Below, piece after piece: positions 17,752-27,358 of a stretch of 64,000 bases of DNA (its first letter is position 1; every line of letters starts with the position of its first letter). A program made the translations under genes and the position numbers. The notes under the pieces are model-generated. The model worked only from the letters and a program-made list of their open reading frames with translations, was not told where the DNA came from and made no database searches. The stretch comes from Desulfovibrio sp. (GTDB taxonomy: Bacteria > Desulfobacterota > Desulfovibrionia > Desulfovibrionales > Desulfovibrionaceae). The DNA is taken from the NCBI GenBank assembly GCA_016208105.1, contig JACQYS010000029.1:62001-126000 (forward strand), given 5' to 3'.

Positions 17752-17927
17752 TAAAATCCCGCTTTTCAATTCTCCCCAGACCCCTGGGACGCTGGAAAAC
17801 ATCTCCATCCGCCGGATTGTGTTAGGCATTACCTCCAGCAATGCCGTCATATTACGGTTGCCTCATCCTCCCCCCGACTGTAGAGATTTTTTAAAATTGG
17901 ACCGCCTAACAGAGCAGGAGCGCCCAT

Positions 17928-18764
17928 ATGGCCCACGCCCTAGCATCCCTGACCTTCCTCGCCGTCGCATTCGCCATTTTCTGGCTTGCACACCGCCTCT
18001 GTGCCCTTCGCATTGAAAAGTCCAACAACGTTTCCATTGATGACCACATAACCAATGGCAACAATACCGCCTTGGCCCTTCGCTTCTCGTCCTTCGCGCT
18101 GGCTACCGCCCTTGGACTCTGCGGCCCGCTAAGCGCGCCCTCCACGGGATTCCTGCGCGACATCGCAAGCTTCGCCTTCACAGGAGTGATCCTTCTGGCC
18201 CTTCTGTTCATCGCTTTCGCCATTCTCGACCGGGTAGTCCTGCCTGGGCTCAACAACACCCAAGCCATCCTAGGCGGCAACAGCGCGGTCGGGTTCGCCG
18301 AAGCCGGTGGCGGCCTGGCCACGGGATTCATTCTCCGGTCAGCCTTTTCGGGCCAAGGCTCCCTTCTCTCCGGCGTGGTTTTCTTCCTCCTGGGGCAACT
18401 CACCCTCGTCCTTTTTCTTAAACTTCTCGAACGGTTGTCCCCTTTTGACGATCAGGCTGAAATCGCCCAGGGAAATCCGGCTCTTGGCCTGCATCTGGGC
18501 TCCATGCTGGTCTGCCTCTCGCTTATCCTGGCCTCGGCCGTATCGGGAGATTTCACTGATTGGGGCCGTGACATCTGGGCCTTCTGCCTTGCCGCCATCC
18601 GGGGCATAATTCTCCTCCTGGCCGGGTGCTACCTGACCGACAAGGTCCTTCTGGCAAAGACCACCCTGACCCAGGAAATCGCCCGGGACAAAAATGCCGC
18701 GGCCGTGATCGCGGACATGGGCGTCAAGCTGGGCTTGGCCCTCATCATCGCTGCCACCGCATAG
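17928..18764 (+). CDS. DUF350 inner-membrane protein (YjfL-like)
   Basis: 278 aa with about eight hydrophobic helices in two similar halves, matching the duplicated DUF350 architecture. Seen: FTGVILLALLFIAFAILDRVVLP in half one and GIILLLAGCYLTDKVLL in half two, each followed by a polar helix with small residues. ATG at 17928 with AGGAG seven bases upstream. First gene of a three-gene set with a lipoprotein and a glutathionylspermidine-synthase-like protein, the same trio as YjfL-YjfM-YjfC of enterobacteria. Role in the envelope unknown. It is the first chromosomal gene after the island. Confidence 0.85.
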   Translation: MAHALASLTFLAVAFAIFWLAHRLCALRIEKSNNVSIDDHITNGNNTALALRFSSFALATALGLCGPLSAPSTGFLRDIASFAFTGVILLALLFIAFAILDRVVLPGLNNTQAILGGNSAVGFAEAGGGLATGFILRSAFSGQGSLLSGVVFFLLGQLTLVLFLKLLERLSPFDDQAEIAQGNPALGLHLGSMLVCLSLILASAVSGDFTDWGRDIWAFCLAAIRGIILLLAGCYLTDKVLLAKTTLTQEIARDKNAAAVIADMGVKLGLALIIAATA

Positions 18765-18773
18765 GGCACGGCC

Positions 18774-19091
18774 ATGAAACGATCGCGCCACGTCACCATC
18801 GGCCTCGTAGTATCGGTCAGCCTTGCGTTAAGCGGCTGCGTTTCCGACGACGATGACGAAGAATACCAGCGAGGGAATTATCACAACATCATCTACCATT
18901 CCTCCGGGCGCCCCTACCTCGTCGGCGAGGACAGGTCCGTAAGGCCTTTGCCAGCCGACCATCCGAACTACAACGCGGCTGTCGCGGAGGGTCAGGCCAT
19001 CGCATCGGGCAATAAGTCCTCGACAGGAAAAACCTTCGTCAGCCGTGGCGGCTTCGGTTCCACAGGCGCACACCTTTCATCCGCATCCTGA
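18774..19091 (+). CDS. Small lipoprotein (YgiB/YjfM-like)
   Basis: 105 aa. A type II signal peptide ends in the lipobox LALSGC (Cys at about residue 23). The mature protein begins with an acidic run (DDDDEE), followed by a Tyr/Gly/Ser-rich body ending FGSTGAHLSS. The pattern (acidic start, RGGFG near the C-terminus) resembles YgiB/YjfM proteins that accompany glutathionylspermidine-synthase-like genes. It lies 9 bp after the DUF350 gene and 8 bp before the ligase gene, so co-transcription is likely. Confidence 0.8.
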   Translation: MKRSRHVTIGLVVSVSLALSGCVSDDDDEEYQRGNYHNIIYHSSGRPYLVGEDRSVRPLPADHPNYNAAVAEGQAIASGNKSSTGKTFVSRGGFGSTGAHLSSAS

Positions 19092-19099
19092 CCCAACCC

Positions 19100-20242
19100 A
19101 TGAGACGCATTCGTGTAGACCCCCGCCCCGGCTGGCAAGGCATTGTCGAAAGCCAGGGATTCATCTTTCACAGCCTGGACGACGTCCCCTATTGGGACGA
19201 ATCGGCCTACTACCTATTCACTGCCAATGAGGTGGACGTCATCGAGCTTGCCGCCAACGAACTCCATGAGCGCTGCCTCGATGCCGCCCAGCACATCATA
19301 AGCGAAGGCCGCTACACGGATCTGGGTATTCCGGGCTTTGCCGTCCCGCTCATCGAGCAGGCATGGGAGGAAGAACCTCCCTCGATCTACGGCCGCTTCG
19401 ACTTCGCGTACGACGGCGTCTCCCCTCCGAAGCTTCTCGAATACAACGCGGACACGCCGACCAGCCTGCTCGAAGCCTCGGTTATTCAATGGTTCTGGCT
19501 GCAGGATGTTTTCCCGAAACGCGACCAGTTCAACTCCATTCACGAAAAACTCCTGGCCAGATGGGCTGAAGTCAAACCCGGACTGAAAGGAGAAATCCTC
19601 CATTTCGCCTCAACCCGCGACATCGAAGACATCATCACCGCCAACTACCTGCGCGACACCGCCGAATCCGCAAACATCGCCACGGACTTTCTCCATGTCG
19701 ACGAGATCGGCTGGGACGCCCTGGCTTTGCGCTATGTGGACACCAAGAACCGCCCGATCCAGAGCATTTTCAAGCTCTATCCCTGGGAATGGCTCACGCG
19801 GGAGGACTTCAGCCAATACTTGTCGTTCACATCGCCACACATGCGCTGGTTAGAGCCGATCTGGAAGATGCTCCTCTCCAACAAGGCCATCCTGCCAATC
19901 CTGTGGGAGCTTTTCCCGGACCACCCCAACCTTCTGCCCGCCTATCTCGACGGGCCGAACGGGCTCTCGGATTACGTAGTGAAACCAAAGCTGGCACGCG
20001 AAGGGGCGAACCTGACCGTGGTGAAGGACGGCAGGATCGTGGAAAAAACGGCCGGGGCCTACGACGAGAACGATGTGGTGTGGCAGGGATTGTGCGAGTT
20101 GCCGGACTTTGACGGCGCAAGGCCTGTGATAGGAGCCTGGGTAATCGGCGGTTGGGCTGCGGGCATGGGCATTCGCGAAGCCACGCAATGCGTGACAACG
20201 AATCTCAGCCGGTTCGTGCCCCACGCCTTCGAGCCTGCATGA
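19100..20242 (+). CDS. Glutathionylspermidine-synthase-family ATP-grasp protein (YjfC/YgiC-like)
   Basis: 380 aa, the size of the stand-alone synthetase-like branch that lacks the amidase domain. Seen: PSIYGRFDFAYDG and KLLEYNADTPTSLLEAS (ATP/Mg and substrate region), FKLYPWEW, and SDYVVKPKLAREGANL (ATP-grasp Lys region), then GAWVIGGWAAGMGIRE. The true substrate of this branch is not established; peptide-spermidine type ligation is the family precedent. Third gene of the set with the DUF350 protein and the lipoprotein. Translation start at 19100, without a strong ribosome site. Confidence 0.88.
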   Translation: MRRIRVDPRPGWQGIVESQGFIFHSLDDVPYWDESAYYLFTANEVDVIELAANELHERCLDAAQHIISEGRYTDLGIPGFAVPLIEQAWEEEPPSIYGRFDFAYDGVSPPKLLEYNADTPTSLLEASVIQWFWLQDVFPKRDQFNSIHEKLLARWAEVKPGLKGEILHFASTRDIEDIITANYLRDTAESANIATDFLHVDEIGWDALALRYVDTKNRPIQSIFKLYPWEWLTREDFSQYLSFTSPHMRWLEPIWKMLLSNKAILPILWELFPDHPNLLPAYLDGPNGLSDYVVKPKLAREGANLTVVKDGRIVEKTAGAYDENDVVWQGLCELPDFDGARPVIGAWVIGGWAAGMGIREATQCVTTNLSRFVPHAFEPA

Positions 20243-20297
20243 ACACTGCCACGCCTGAGGGTCGCCTGGGCGCAAACCACACGACAATCGGAGATGT

Positions 20298-20741
20298 ATG
20301 ATAATCCGGCAAGCCACATCACAAGACAGGCCCGGCATCGAAACAATCCTGCAGGACGCCTACGTGGCCTATGTCCCGCGTATTGGGAGAAAGCCAGGAC
20401 CCATGCTGGACGACTATGGCGAGCTCATAGCGGCCGGAGAGACGTTCGTGGTTGAGGATGGCGGCCATGTGCTCGGGGTTCTCGTTCTGAAAGACGAGCC
20501 TGACGCCCTGCTCCTGGACAACGTGGCGGTGCATCCCGAAGCTCAGGGGCGCGGCCTGGGGAGAGGCCTCATATCGTTTGCGCAAGAAGAGGCCCGCCGC
20601 CGGGGCCACCCGGCAATCCGGCTGTACACCAACGAGGCCATGACCGAGAATGTGGCATTCTATGAGCGCCTTGGCTTTGTGGAAACGCACCGATGCGAAG
20701 ACAAGGGCTTCCGACGCGTGTTCATGACGAAGAAACTCTAG
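20298..20741 (+). CDS. GNAT-family N-acetyltransferase
   Basis: 147 aa, a single GNAT domain. Seen: the acetyl-CoA pyrophosphate loop in LDNVAVHPEAQGRGLGRGLI (motif A, Q/R-x-x-G-x-G/A), and FYERLGFVETHR (motif B). The substrate cannot be predicted. ATG at 20298 with CGGAG five bases upstream. It follows the ATP-grasp gene by 55 bp and is convergent with the phosphatase gene at 20817. Confidence 0.88.
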   Translation: MIIRQATSQDRPGIETILQDAYVAYVPRIGRKPGPMLDDYGELIAAGETFVVEDGGHVLGVLVLKDEPDALLLDNVAVHPEAQGRGLGRGLISFAQEEARRRGHPAIRLYTNEAMTENVAFYERLGFVETHRCEDKGFRRVFMTKKL

Positions 20742-20816
20742 AGAGAATGCCCCACAATTGCCACGCCCCGGCATTCAACGCCAAGCGGGATTGGCTTCAG
20801 GCGGTCTGCCGGGGGA

Positions 20817-21488
20817 TTACTTCAGCCCCTGCTGGGCGCGCAATTCCGCCTTGGCCAGGTTGAAATCGCTCTGGAATTGCGGGCTGGCGGACAGAATCGG
20901 CAAGAGGAAGGTGGCTTCCATCTGGCCGGCGCCAACGTCCGTGGGCCAATGCTGGCCCAGGATCAGGCGATTGAGCCCGAATTGGACGCCGTAGGTGAGA
21001 AGCTGGTCCTTTTTTTCCGGAAGCATTTCCCCAAGCAGCACGCCGTCTATATATCCAAGCACCGTGTGCGCGCTGGGGTAGGAAGCCGCCGTTACAGGCC
21101 CCTGGCTGTTGTACGTGCGATCAAGGGCAATGTTCGTGTTTTGCGTGTTAATGGTGACCTTGTTGAAGAAAGCGTTGGTCAGCGGCAGGTTCTGGGCGTT
21201 GAAACCCGCGCCCAGCACATTGGAGAAGTCGAAGACCGAGGGGACAACGTCAGCTTGGGCATTGGCCACCATTGCTGGGGAAGCGGTGGCCATCACGGTG
21301 TTCAGGAGGAGAATGTTCGCGGCCTGAGCGGCAGTGCCGGGCGCAGGCGGGGGCGGCAGGAGCAACAGGGCTTGCTGCGCGGCCGAGGTGCTTGAAAAAT
21401 AGGCGTCGGGGCCTAACGTTTGTCCAAAGCAGGTGTGGGGAAAAACCAGAACAACCAGCAAAGCCAAAAAGCCAGCCATCGAACGCAA
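20817..21488 (-). CDS. Secreted PAP2/class A acid-phosphatase-like protein, eroded motif 1
   Basis: About 223 aa. A TTG at 21488 is preferred: AAGGGG precedes it and it gives a basic signal-peptide start (MRSMAGFLALLVVLV); an ATG at 21479 is the alternative. Superfamily motif 2 appears as YPSAHTVLG (Ala for the usual Gly) and motif 3 as NRLILGQHWPTDVGAG (Asn for Ser before Arg). Motif 1 (K-x6-R-P) is not seen; only LDRTY lies at that position. The fold is therefore likely, but phosphatase activity is uncertain. It may be a phosphatase or haloperoxidase-fold relative acting in the periplasm. It follows hemerythrin by 10 bp. Confidence 0.78.
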   Translation of the reverse strand: MRSMAGFLALLVVLVFPHTCFGQTLGPDAYFSSTSAAQQALLLLPPPPAPGTAAQAANILLLNTVMATASPAMVANAQADVVPSVFDFSNVLGAGFNAQNLPLTNAFFNKVTINTQNTNIALDRTYNSQGPVTAASYPSAHTVLGYIDGVLLGEMLPEKKDQLLTYGVQFGLNRLILGQHWPTDVGAGQMEATFLLPILSASPQFQSDFNLAKAELRAQQGLK

Positions 21489-21498
21489 GAGGCACCCC

Positions 21499-21903
21499 TT
21501 ACTGTTTTTTCTGCCACTCGAAGAAGCTTCTGTCTTGCACCTTGATGTGGTCCACAAGCCATGTAAGCAGGAATCGCAGCATATCCAAGGCGGTCCATTC
21601 GCTGTCCTCAGGGTACTCGCTGGTAAAAAAAACCGTCTTCAGCATGAATTCCGCGTGCATTCCCTTGTGGCGGGTCAACCCCGGCCACCCGGCCTTGGCC
21701 ATCAACGCTTCCTCCATTTCAAAATGCGTATGGGCATAGGCCATCATGCCTTGGAGAGCGTCCTGCACCCCCTGGCCGGATTCATCGTTGGACAGGCGTT
21801 CGTCAAGCTCCACAATCATGCCGAACAGGGCCCGGTGTTGCGCGTCAATGTCCTCGTGCCCTACTTCCAGCGACGAATCCCAGGTTTCAGGAGCATTGAT
21901 CAT
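21499..21903 (-). CDS. Bacteriohemerythrin
   Basis: 134 aa, full-length single hemerythrin domain. It binds O2 at a non-heme diiron site. Seen ligands: His in DAQH, His and Glu in HFEMEE, two His in HKGMH, and His plus Asp in HIKVQD, so the complete set is present. It has no transmembrane or signalling domain, so it is a soluble oxygen-binding or storage protein, common in microaerophiles and sulfate reducers. The start overlaps the upstream gene by four bases (ATGA), implying translational coupling. Confidence 0.93.
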   Translation of the reverse strand: MINAPETWDSSLEVGHEDIDAQHRALFGMIVELDERLSNDESGQGVQDALQGMMAYAHTHFEMEEALMAKAGWPGLTRHKGMHAEFMLKTVFFTSEYPEDSEWTALDMLRFLLTWLVDHIKVQDRSFFEWQKKQ

Positions 21904-22370
21904 TTATGGGCTTTCCTCAGTTCCTTGATGAATTTTCCCAGGTCCTTGTCGCCCTTGGCCTGCCTGGCAACAGCCCAGATCCCCCAATAGATGGGAATGT
22001 TCCTGTTGGCCGCGTCCTCGTAGAAGGTGTCCAGGCCCGTGGCTATCTGAGCTGTGGTCAGGTTGTCCAAATACTTGCCCGTCTGGGCCATGATGCTTTC
22101 GATAACATCCGTGCAAACGGAATAGCTCTCCCGGACGACGATATGGATAAGGCTTTCCGATAACGCCATGCCGTCGAAGAAGCCGAGAATGATGTCCAGC
22201 TTTTCGGTTTCCGGTATGGTGCGCCAGTAATTTCCGTCGCGTTTGTCCTGAGCCTGAAGCTGCCCGGCAAGGACCGTCACGACCAGTACGGCAGCCATGA
22301 AAAGGCGAAGATATGCAGCCATACCAGGCCTTTTCGGAGGAATGGGGAAAACCTTAACCGCCATGTTCAT
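21900..22370 (-). CDS. Periplasmic protein of unknown function
   Basis: About 156 aa. A signal peptide ends QLQAQD; three in-frame starts (22370, 22364, 22322) are possible and none has a strong ribosome site. The mature part is helical with the segments KLDIILGFFDGMALSE, VCTDVIESIMAQTGKYLDNL and TFYEDAANRNIPIYWGIWAV. This layout (helix, then DxFYxDxxNxxIP) is seen in small secreted proteins that often accompany stress genes, but I cannot name the family. It is coupled to hemerythrin. Confidence 0.7.
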   Translation of the reverse strand: MNMAVKVFPIPPKRPGMAAYLRLFMAAVLVVTVLAGQLQAQDKRDGNYWRTIPETEKLDIILGFFDGMALSESLIHIVVRESYSVCTDVIESIMAQTGKYLDNLTTAQIATGLDTFYEDAANRNIPIYWGIWAVARQAKGDKDLGKFIKELRKAHK

Positions 22371-22401
22371 CACCGTATATATTTCGTTCTGAGCAACCTA
22401 T

Positions 22402-22446
22402 AAAAAAAGGCCGTGGTCACGTCCAGGACCACGGCCTTTTTTTTAA
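22402..22446. terminator. Bidirectional intrinsic terminator after ilvC
   Basis: The stem AAGGCCGTGGTC pairs with GACCACGGCCTT around the loop ACGTCCAG. A-run at 22402-22408 and T-run at 22437-22444, so it works on both strands. It lies 14 bases past the ilvC stop on the minus strand. Confidence 0.93.
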
Positions 22447-22459
22447 GTATTCCCGCGAA

Positions 22460-23527
<1,068 letters not shown>

Positions 23528-23543
23528 AATAGTGCAAGCAAAC

Positions 23544-23569
23544 GGGAGCCCACCTTGCGGTGGGCTCCC
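23544..23569. terminator. Hairpin between ilvH and ilvC
   Basis: An eleven-base perfect stem (GGGAGCCCACC and its complement) with a four-base loop. On the minus strand GTTTGCTTGC follows, only partly U-rich. It could reduce read-through from ilvBH into ilvC. Confidence 0.5.
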
Positions 23570-23587
23570 AGGTTCCGGTCATTCAAT

Positions 23588-23639
23588 GCGCAAGCGGAAA
23601 GGGAGTCCAGAGGGCGATAGCCCTTTGGCCGCCGGAGGC
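23588..23639 (+). repeat. Dispersed intergenic palindromic element, copy 2
   Basis: Second copy of the element at 904-954. Conserved blocks are AAGC, AAAGGG, TCCA, AGGG and CCCTTTGGCCGCCGGAGGC. It ends 20 bases from the ilvH stop. Confidence 0.6.
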
Positions 23640-23659
23640 TTCCTCGCGCCGCGCCGTTG

Positions 23660-24139
23660 CTACTGCATGCTCCTGCGCATGGCCACCGCTCCGGTGCGGG
23701 CCACTTCCTTGATGCCGAAGCGCTGCATGAGGTTGATGAGCGCCGTGATCTTGTCCTGGGTGCCGGTGATCTCCAGGGTGAACTCGTCAAGGCCCACATC
23801 CACCACCTTGCAGCGGAACACGTCCACGATACGCAGGATCTCGGCCCGCTTGCCTTCTTCGGCAGCAACCTTGAGGAGCATCATCTCCCGCTCGACGTTC
23901 TTCACCTCGGTCAGGTCCACCACCTTGATCACCGTGACCAGCTTGCGCAGCTGCTTTATTATCTGCTCGATGATCGTCTCGTCGCCGATGGTGGTGATGG
24001 TCATGATGGACACACCCTCTTCAAGGGTAGGAGCCACGTTCAGGGTTTCGATGTTGAAGCCCCTGCCGGAAAAAAGCCCGGACACCCGGGAGAGAACGCC
24101 GGGTTCGTTTTCAACGAGAATGGAAAGAATGTGGCGCAC
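23660..24139 (-). CDS. ilvH: Acetolactate synthase small (regulatory) subunit
   Basis: 159 aa. An N-terminal ACT domain (ILVENEPGVLSRVSGLFSGRGFNIETL) binds valine for feedback control, and a C-terminal domain activates the catalytic subunit. GTG start at 24139 with AGGAGG five bases upstream, 10 bases after the ilvB stop. The length is standard. Confidence 0.95.
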   Translation of the reverse strand: MRHILSILVENEPGVLSRVSGLFSGRGFNIETLNVAPTLEEGVSIMTITTIGDETIIEQIIKQLRKLVTVIKVVDLTEVKNVEREMMLLKVAAEEGKRAEILRIVDVFRCKVVDVGLDEFTLEITGTQDKITALINLMQRFGIKEVARTGAVAMRRSMQ

Positions 24140-24149
24140 GGCGTCCTCC

Positions 24150-25850
24150 TTAGACCAGGATCATTTCGGTGATGGATTTTCCGGCGGGAACCATGGGGTA
24201 CACGTTCTCTTCCGGGTCTACGATCACGTCCACGATGCATGGCTTGGGTGTGGAGAAAGCCTGCTTGAGGGTGGCTTCCAGTTCCTTGGCCTGGGTGACC
24301 CTGAAGCCGGCCGCGCCATAGGCTTCGGCCAGTTTCACGAAGTCCGGGGCGATATCTAAGCAGGTGCTGCAGTAGTTCTTCTCGTAGAAGAGCTCCTGCC
24401 ACTGACGCACCATGCCCAGGTAGCCGTTGTTCAAAATGACGATCTTCACCGGCAGGTTGTAGCACACGGCCGTGGCCAGCTCCTGGATGCACATCTGGAT
24501 GGAGCCGTCGCCGGCCACGTCGATGACCAGCTTGTCCGGGTAGGCGGCCTGGGCCCCGATGGCTGCGGGGAAACCAAACCCCATGGTGCCGAGGCCCCCG
24601 GAGGTAAGAAGCGTGCGCGGTTTCTTGTAGTTGAAGAATTGGGCCGCCCACATCTGGTTCTGCCCCACTTCGGTGGAAATGATGCAGTCGCCCTTGGTGA
24701 TCTTGTAGAGCATCTCAACAACGGACTGGGGCTTTATGAATCCGCCCTTGGTGGCCGGTTTGTACTTCACCGGATGCTTGGCCTTCCACTCGCTCAGTTG
24801 GGCCAGCCACTTGTCCTTGGGAACGAACACGTCCTTCTGCCCGGCCAGATCGGCCATCTCCTTGTTGAGGGCCTCCATGAAGAGGCGGCAGTCGGCCACT
24901 ATAGGCACGTCCACGTGCACGTTCTTCTGGATGGAGGTGGGGTCGATGTCGATGTGGACCATGGTGGCCTTGGTGGCGAACTCCGACAGCTTGCCGGTTA
25001 CCCGGTCGTCGAAGCGCGCGCCCACGGCCAGGATGAGGTCCGCGTTGGACATGCCGTGGTTGGCCGCATAGGTGCCGTGCATGCCGAGCATACCGAGCCA
25101 GCGGGGATCGTCTCCCGGGAAGCAGCCCAGGGCCATGAGCGTGGCCGTGACCGGCAAACCGTAGGCCTGGGCCAGCTTGGTGAGCTCCTTGGAGGCGCTT
25201 GAACTGATGACGCCGCCCCCGGCGTAAATGACGGGATGCTTGGCCTTGCACAGAAGCTCGGCCACCTTGCGCACCTGCTTGACGTTGGGGTCGTAGTGCG
25301 GGTTGTAGCCTCTAAGCGCCACCTTTTTGGGATAATTGAACGCGCACAGCTGCTGCTGCACGTCCTTGGGCAGGTCGATGAGAACCGGCCCGGGCCTGCC
25401 GGACTGGGCAAGGAAGAAGGCTTCCTTGATGGTCTTGGCCAGCTTGGTGATGTCTTTGACCAGGAAGTTGTGCTTGGTGCAGGGCCGCGTGATGCCCACG
25501 ATGTCCACTTCCTGGAAGGCGTCGTTGCCTATGAGCGGAGTGGGCACCTGCCCGGTGATGATCACCACCGGAATGGAGTCCATGTAGGCCGTGGCGATCC
25601 CTGTAACAGTGTTGGTGGCGCCGGGGCCCGACGTTACCAGACATACCCCCACCTTGCCCGTGGCCCGCGCATAGCCGTCCGCCATGTGAATGGCGCCTTG
25701 CTCGTGGCGTACCAGAACGTGCTTGAGGTTGGGATAATTGGGGATCTGGTGATAGATATCTATCACCGCCCCGCCTGGGAAGCCGAAGATAACGTCAACT
25801 CCCTCGCGCCCCAGGGACTCGAGGAGAATTTGGGCCCCGGTCAGTTCCAT
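24150..25850 (-). CDS. ilvB: Acetolactate synthase large (catalytic) subunit
   Basis: 566 aa thiamine-diphosphate enzyme that makes acetolactate or acetohydroxybutyrate from pyruvate. Seen: the catalytic Glu in RHEQGAIHMADGYARATGK (about residue 49), FAD-binding middle domain, and the ThDP motif GDGSIQMCIQELATA with the downstream NNGYLGMVRQWQ. The gene starts three bases after the stop of the DUF465 gene, so it belongs to the divIVA-DUF167-DUF465 transcript, an unusual lead-in for ilv genes. Confidence 0.96.
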   Translation of the reverse strand: MELTGAQILLESLGREGVDVIFGFPGGAVIDIYHQIPNYPNLKHVLVRHEQGAIHMADGYARATGKVGVCLVTSGPGATNTVTGIATAYMDSIPVVIITGQVPTPLIGNDAFQEVDIVGITRPCTKHNFLVKDITKLAKTIKEAFFLAQSGRPGPVLIDLPKDVQQQLCAFNYPKKVALRGYNPHYDPNVKQVRKVAELLCKAKHPVIYAGGGVISSSASKELTKLAQAYGLPVTATLMALGCFPGDDPRWLGMLGMHGTYAANHGMSNADLILAVGARFDDRVTGKLSEFATKATMVHIDIDPTSIQKNVHVDVPIVADCRLFMEALNKEMADLAGQKDVFVPKDKWLAQLSEWKAKHPVKYKPATKGGFIKPQSVVEMLYKITKGDCIISTEVGQNQMWAAQFFNYKKPRTLLTSGGLGTMGFGFPAAIGAQAAYPDKLVIDVAGDGSIQMCIQELATAVCYNLPVKIVILNNGYLGMVRQWQELFYEKNYCSTCLDIAPDFVKLAEAYGAAGFRVTQAKELEATLKQAFSTPKPCIVDVIVDPEENVYPMVPAGKSITEMILV

Positions 25851-25853
25851 GAT

Positions 25854-26087
25854 CTATTTCGCCTCCGCCTTGCGGTATGAATCCAAAATGACGTTTATAC
25901 GGGTCTTGCCGGCCAGCTTCTTCTTTTTGAGCTCCTTGATCTCAAGATCTTCGGTGGCGTTCAAGTAGGGCTTGCTTTCAAGCTTCTCGATCAGTTTCCC
26001 GAAGGCTACGTGCTCGTCGTAGAGTGCTCTGAGTTCCTGGTCCGAATCGCTGAGCTTTTGAATGAGCTCAATATCGCGACTGTCCAT
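25854..26087 (-). CDS. DUF465/YdcH-family small helical protein
   Basis: 77 aa, a helical hairpin: helix one IQKLSDSDQELRALYDEHVAF, helix two ending LEIKELKKKKLAGKTRI. The layout matches DUF465 proteins. AGGAGG eight bases before the ATG. Function unknown; it lies directly before ilvB. Confidence 0.85.
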   Translation of the reverse strand: MDSRDIELIQKLSDSDQELRALYDEHVAFGKLIEKLESKPYLNATEDLEIKELKKKKLAGKTRINVILDSYRKAEAK

Positions 26088-26108
26088 GGCCGTTGCCTCC
26101 TGTTCAGG

Positions 26109-26426
26109 TTAATTCCCTTCGTGATTGGCCTTATCCAGTGCGCGCCAATCGGGCTCGAAGCCTTCTTTGACGCGTATCGTCTTTTTCCTGCTGGTCTGCC
26201 CGGAGGTGAGCTCAAGCGAGCTTCTCGGCAGACCAAGACACTTGGCCAGAAACACAACCAGCGCCTCGTTGGCCTTGTTCTCCTGGGCCTGGGCCTTGAG
26301 CTTCACCTTGAGGCGCCCGTCCACCACTCCGACAGCGGCGTCCTGTTTGGCCCCTGGCTGCACCCACACCAGCACCCTGAGCCCGCCGCCCTTGGCTTCC
26401 CCGGCATAGGGCGGCCGGTCCACCAT
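26109..26426 (-). CDS. DUF167/YggU-family protein
   Basis: 105 aa. Seen: the core VWVQPGAKQDAAVGVVDGRLKVKLKA and the ENKANEALVVFLAKCLGL helix, then a strand pattern ending KKTIRV, all typical of DUF167. Its ATG directly follows the divIVA stop (TAGATG). YggU and YggT genes often travel together; yggT lies two genes upstream here. Function unknown. Confidence 0.9.
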   Translation of the reverse strand: MVDRPPYAGEAKGGGLRVLVWVQPGAKQDAAVGVVDGRLKVKLKAQAQENKANEALVVFLAKCLGLPRSSLELTSGQTSRKKTIRVKEGFEPDWRALDKANHEGN

Positions 26427-26945
26427 CTATTCCTGGCCTTCGGCGAAGGTAAATTCTCCGCCGAGCGTGCCGGCTCCGGAGGGGGCTTCGGAGGCCTCCA
26501 GCAGCCTGAAATGGTCTTCGAGGAGTTTGCGCATTTCCTGATCAAAGGCTTCTTTCTGGGCCCGAAGATCCGCGATCTCCTCGAAAATGCGGGCCTTCAC
26601 CAGATTGGCGTCCGCAACAATGCGGCTCCCTTCGGCCCGGGCCTCCTCTATGATGCGCTGGGAGTCGCGCCGGGCGTTTTCATGAATTTCCTCAACGATC
26701 TTTCGTCCCGTGGCAAGAGCACCGCGAAGGTCGGAGGGAGGTTGCGCGAGGGCTGGGTCCTGATAGCGGCCGCCTTGGGCACGCTCCAACTCGGCCAGAC
26801 GCTCCGTAAGCCTGCGGTTCTCGTCGGCCACTTCGCCGAGCGCTTCCGCGGCTTCGTGCATGACCAGGTCCACCTCTTCAGGGGAGTACCCGCGCATGCA
26901 ACGGTTGAATTTCTTTCCCAAGAGGTCGATCTTGGAGATCGTCAC
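26427..26945 (-). CDS. DivIVA-family coiled-coil protein
   Basis: 172 aa, GTG start. The N-terminal lipid-binding DivIVA segment is seen as ISKIDLLGKKFNRCMRGYSPEEVDLVM, followed by a coiled coil (residues about 30-60) and a second long coiled coil (about 85-155) rich in Glu, Arg and Ala. Likely a membrane-curvature or polarity scaffold. In this lineage it lies with yggT, as ylmG-divIVA do in Gram-positives, which supports a role in division or envelope growth. Confidence 0.88.
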   Translation of the reverse strand: MTISKIDLLGKKFNRCMRGYSPEEVDLVMHEAAEALGEVADENRRLTERLAELERAQGGRYQDPALAQPPSDLRGALATGRKIVEEIHENARRDSQRIIEEARAEGSRIVADANLVKARIFEEIADLRAQKEAFDQEMRKLLEDHFRLLEASEAPSGAGTLGGEFTFAEGQE

Positions 26946-26958
26946 AGCCTCTTCCTGG

Positions 26959-27264
26959 TTAGCGCATCATGAAGGCCAGTTGAGCGATCGATTCGACGAT
27001 GAACACCTGGCCGATGAACTGCAACGCCAAAATAACCACAATAGGCGAGAGATCCATCCCCCCCACCATGACGAACGGCAACATGCGGCGCACCCTGTAG
27101 AGCACGGGTTCCGTCGCGGAATAGAGAAAGCGGACAACGGGATGGTAGGGATCGGGCCGAATCCAGGAGACCACCGCCGCTATGATGATGATCCACTTAT
27201 AGGTGCCGAAAACGAAATCAAGAATGAGAGCAATGGTCTTTAAAAGAGGTCCCACAAAAGGCAT
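26959..27264 (-). CDS. YggT-family membrane protein
   Basis: 101 aa from the ATG at 27264. Two hydrophobic segments, LLKTIALILDFVFGTYKWIIIIAAVVSW and IVVILALQFIGQVFIVESIAQ, flank the conserved loop with RPDPYHP and LYRVRRMLP. This is the single YggT repeat. It is located upstream of divIVA. The family is linked to membrane organisation and osmotic tolerance in some bacteria. Confidence 0.88.
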   Translation of the reverse strand: MPFVGPLLKTIALILDFVFGTYKWIIIIAAVVSWIRPDPYHPVVRFLYSATEPVLYRVRRMLPFVMVGGMDLSPIVVILALQFIGQVFIVESIAQLAFMMR

Positions 27265-27358
27265 GTTTTTCCCCGTATAACTGGCTTGGCCGGACATTTC
27301 CCGGCTAAGCGAGACTCGCACACGCACCCACGCAAATCAAGGGCTTTTTAGTCCGCCC

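Noticed and set aside
17527-17850. Minus-strand ORF of 107 codons across the right island border
   Set aside because: It crosses the attachment repeat and includes antisense tRNA sequence; no ribosome site.
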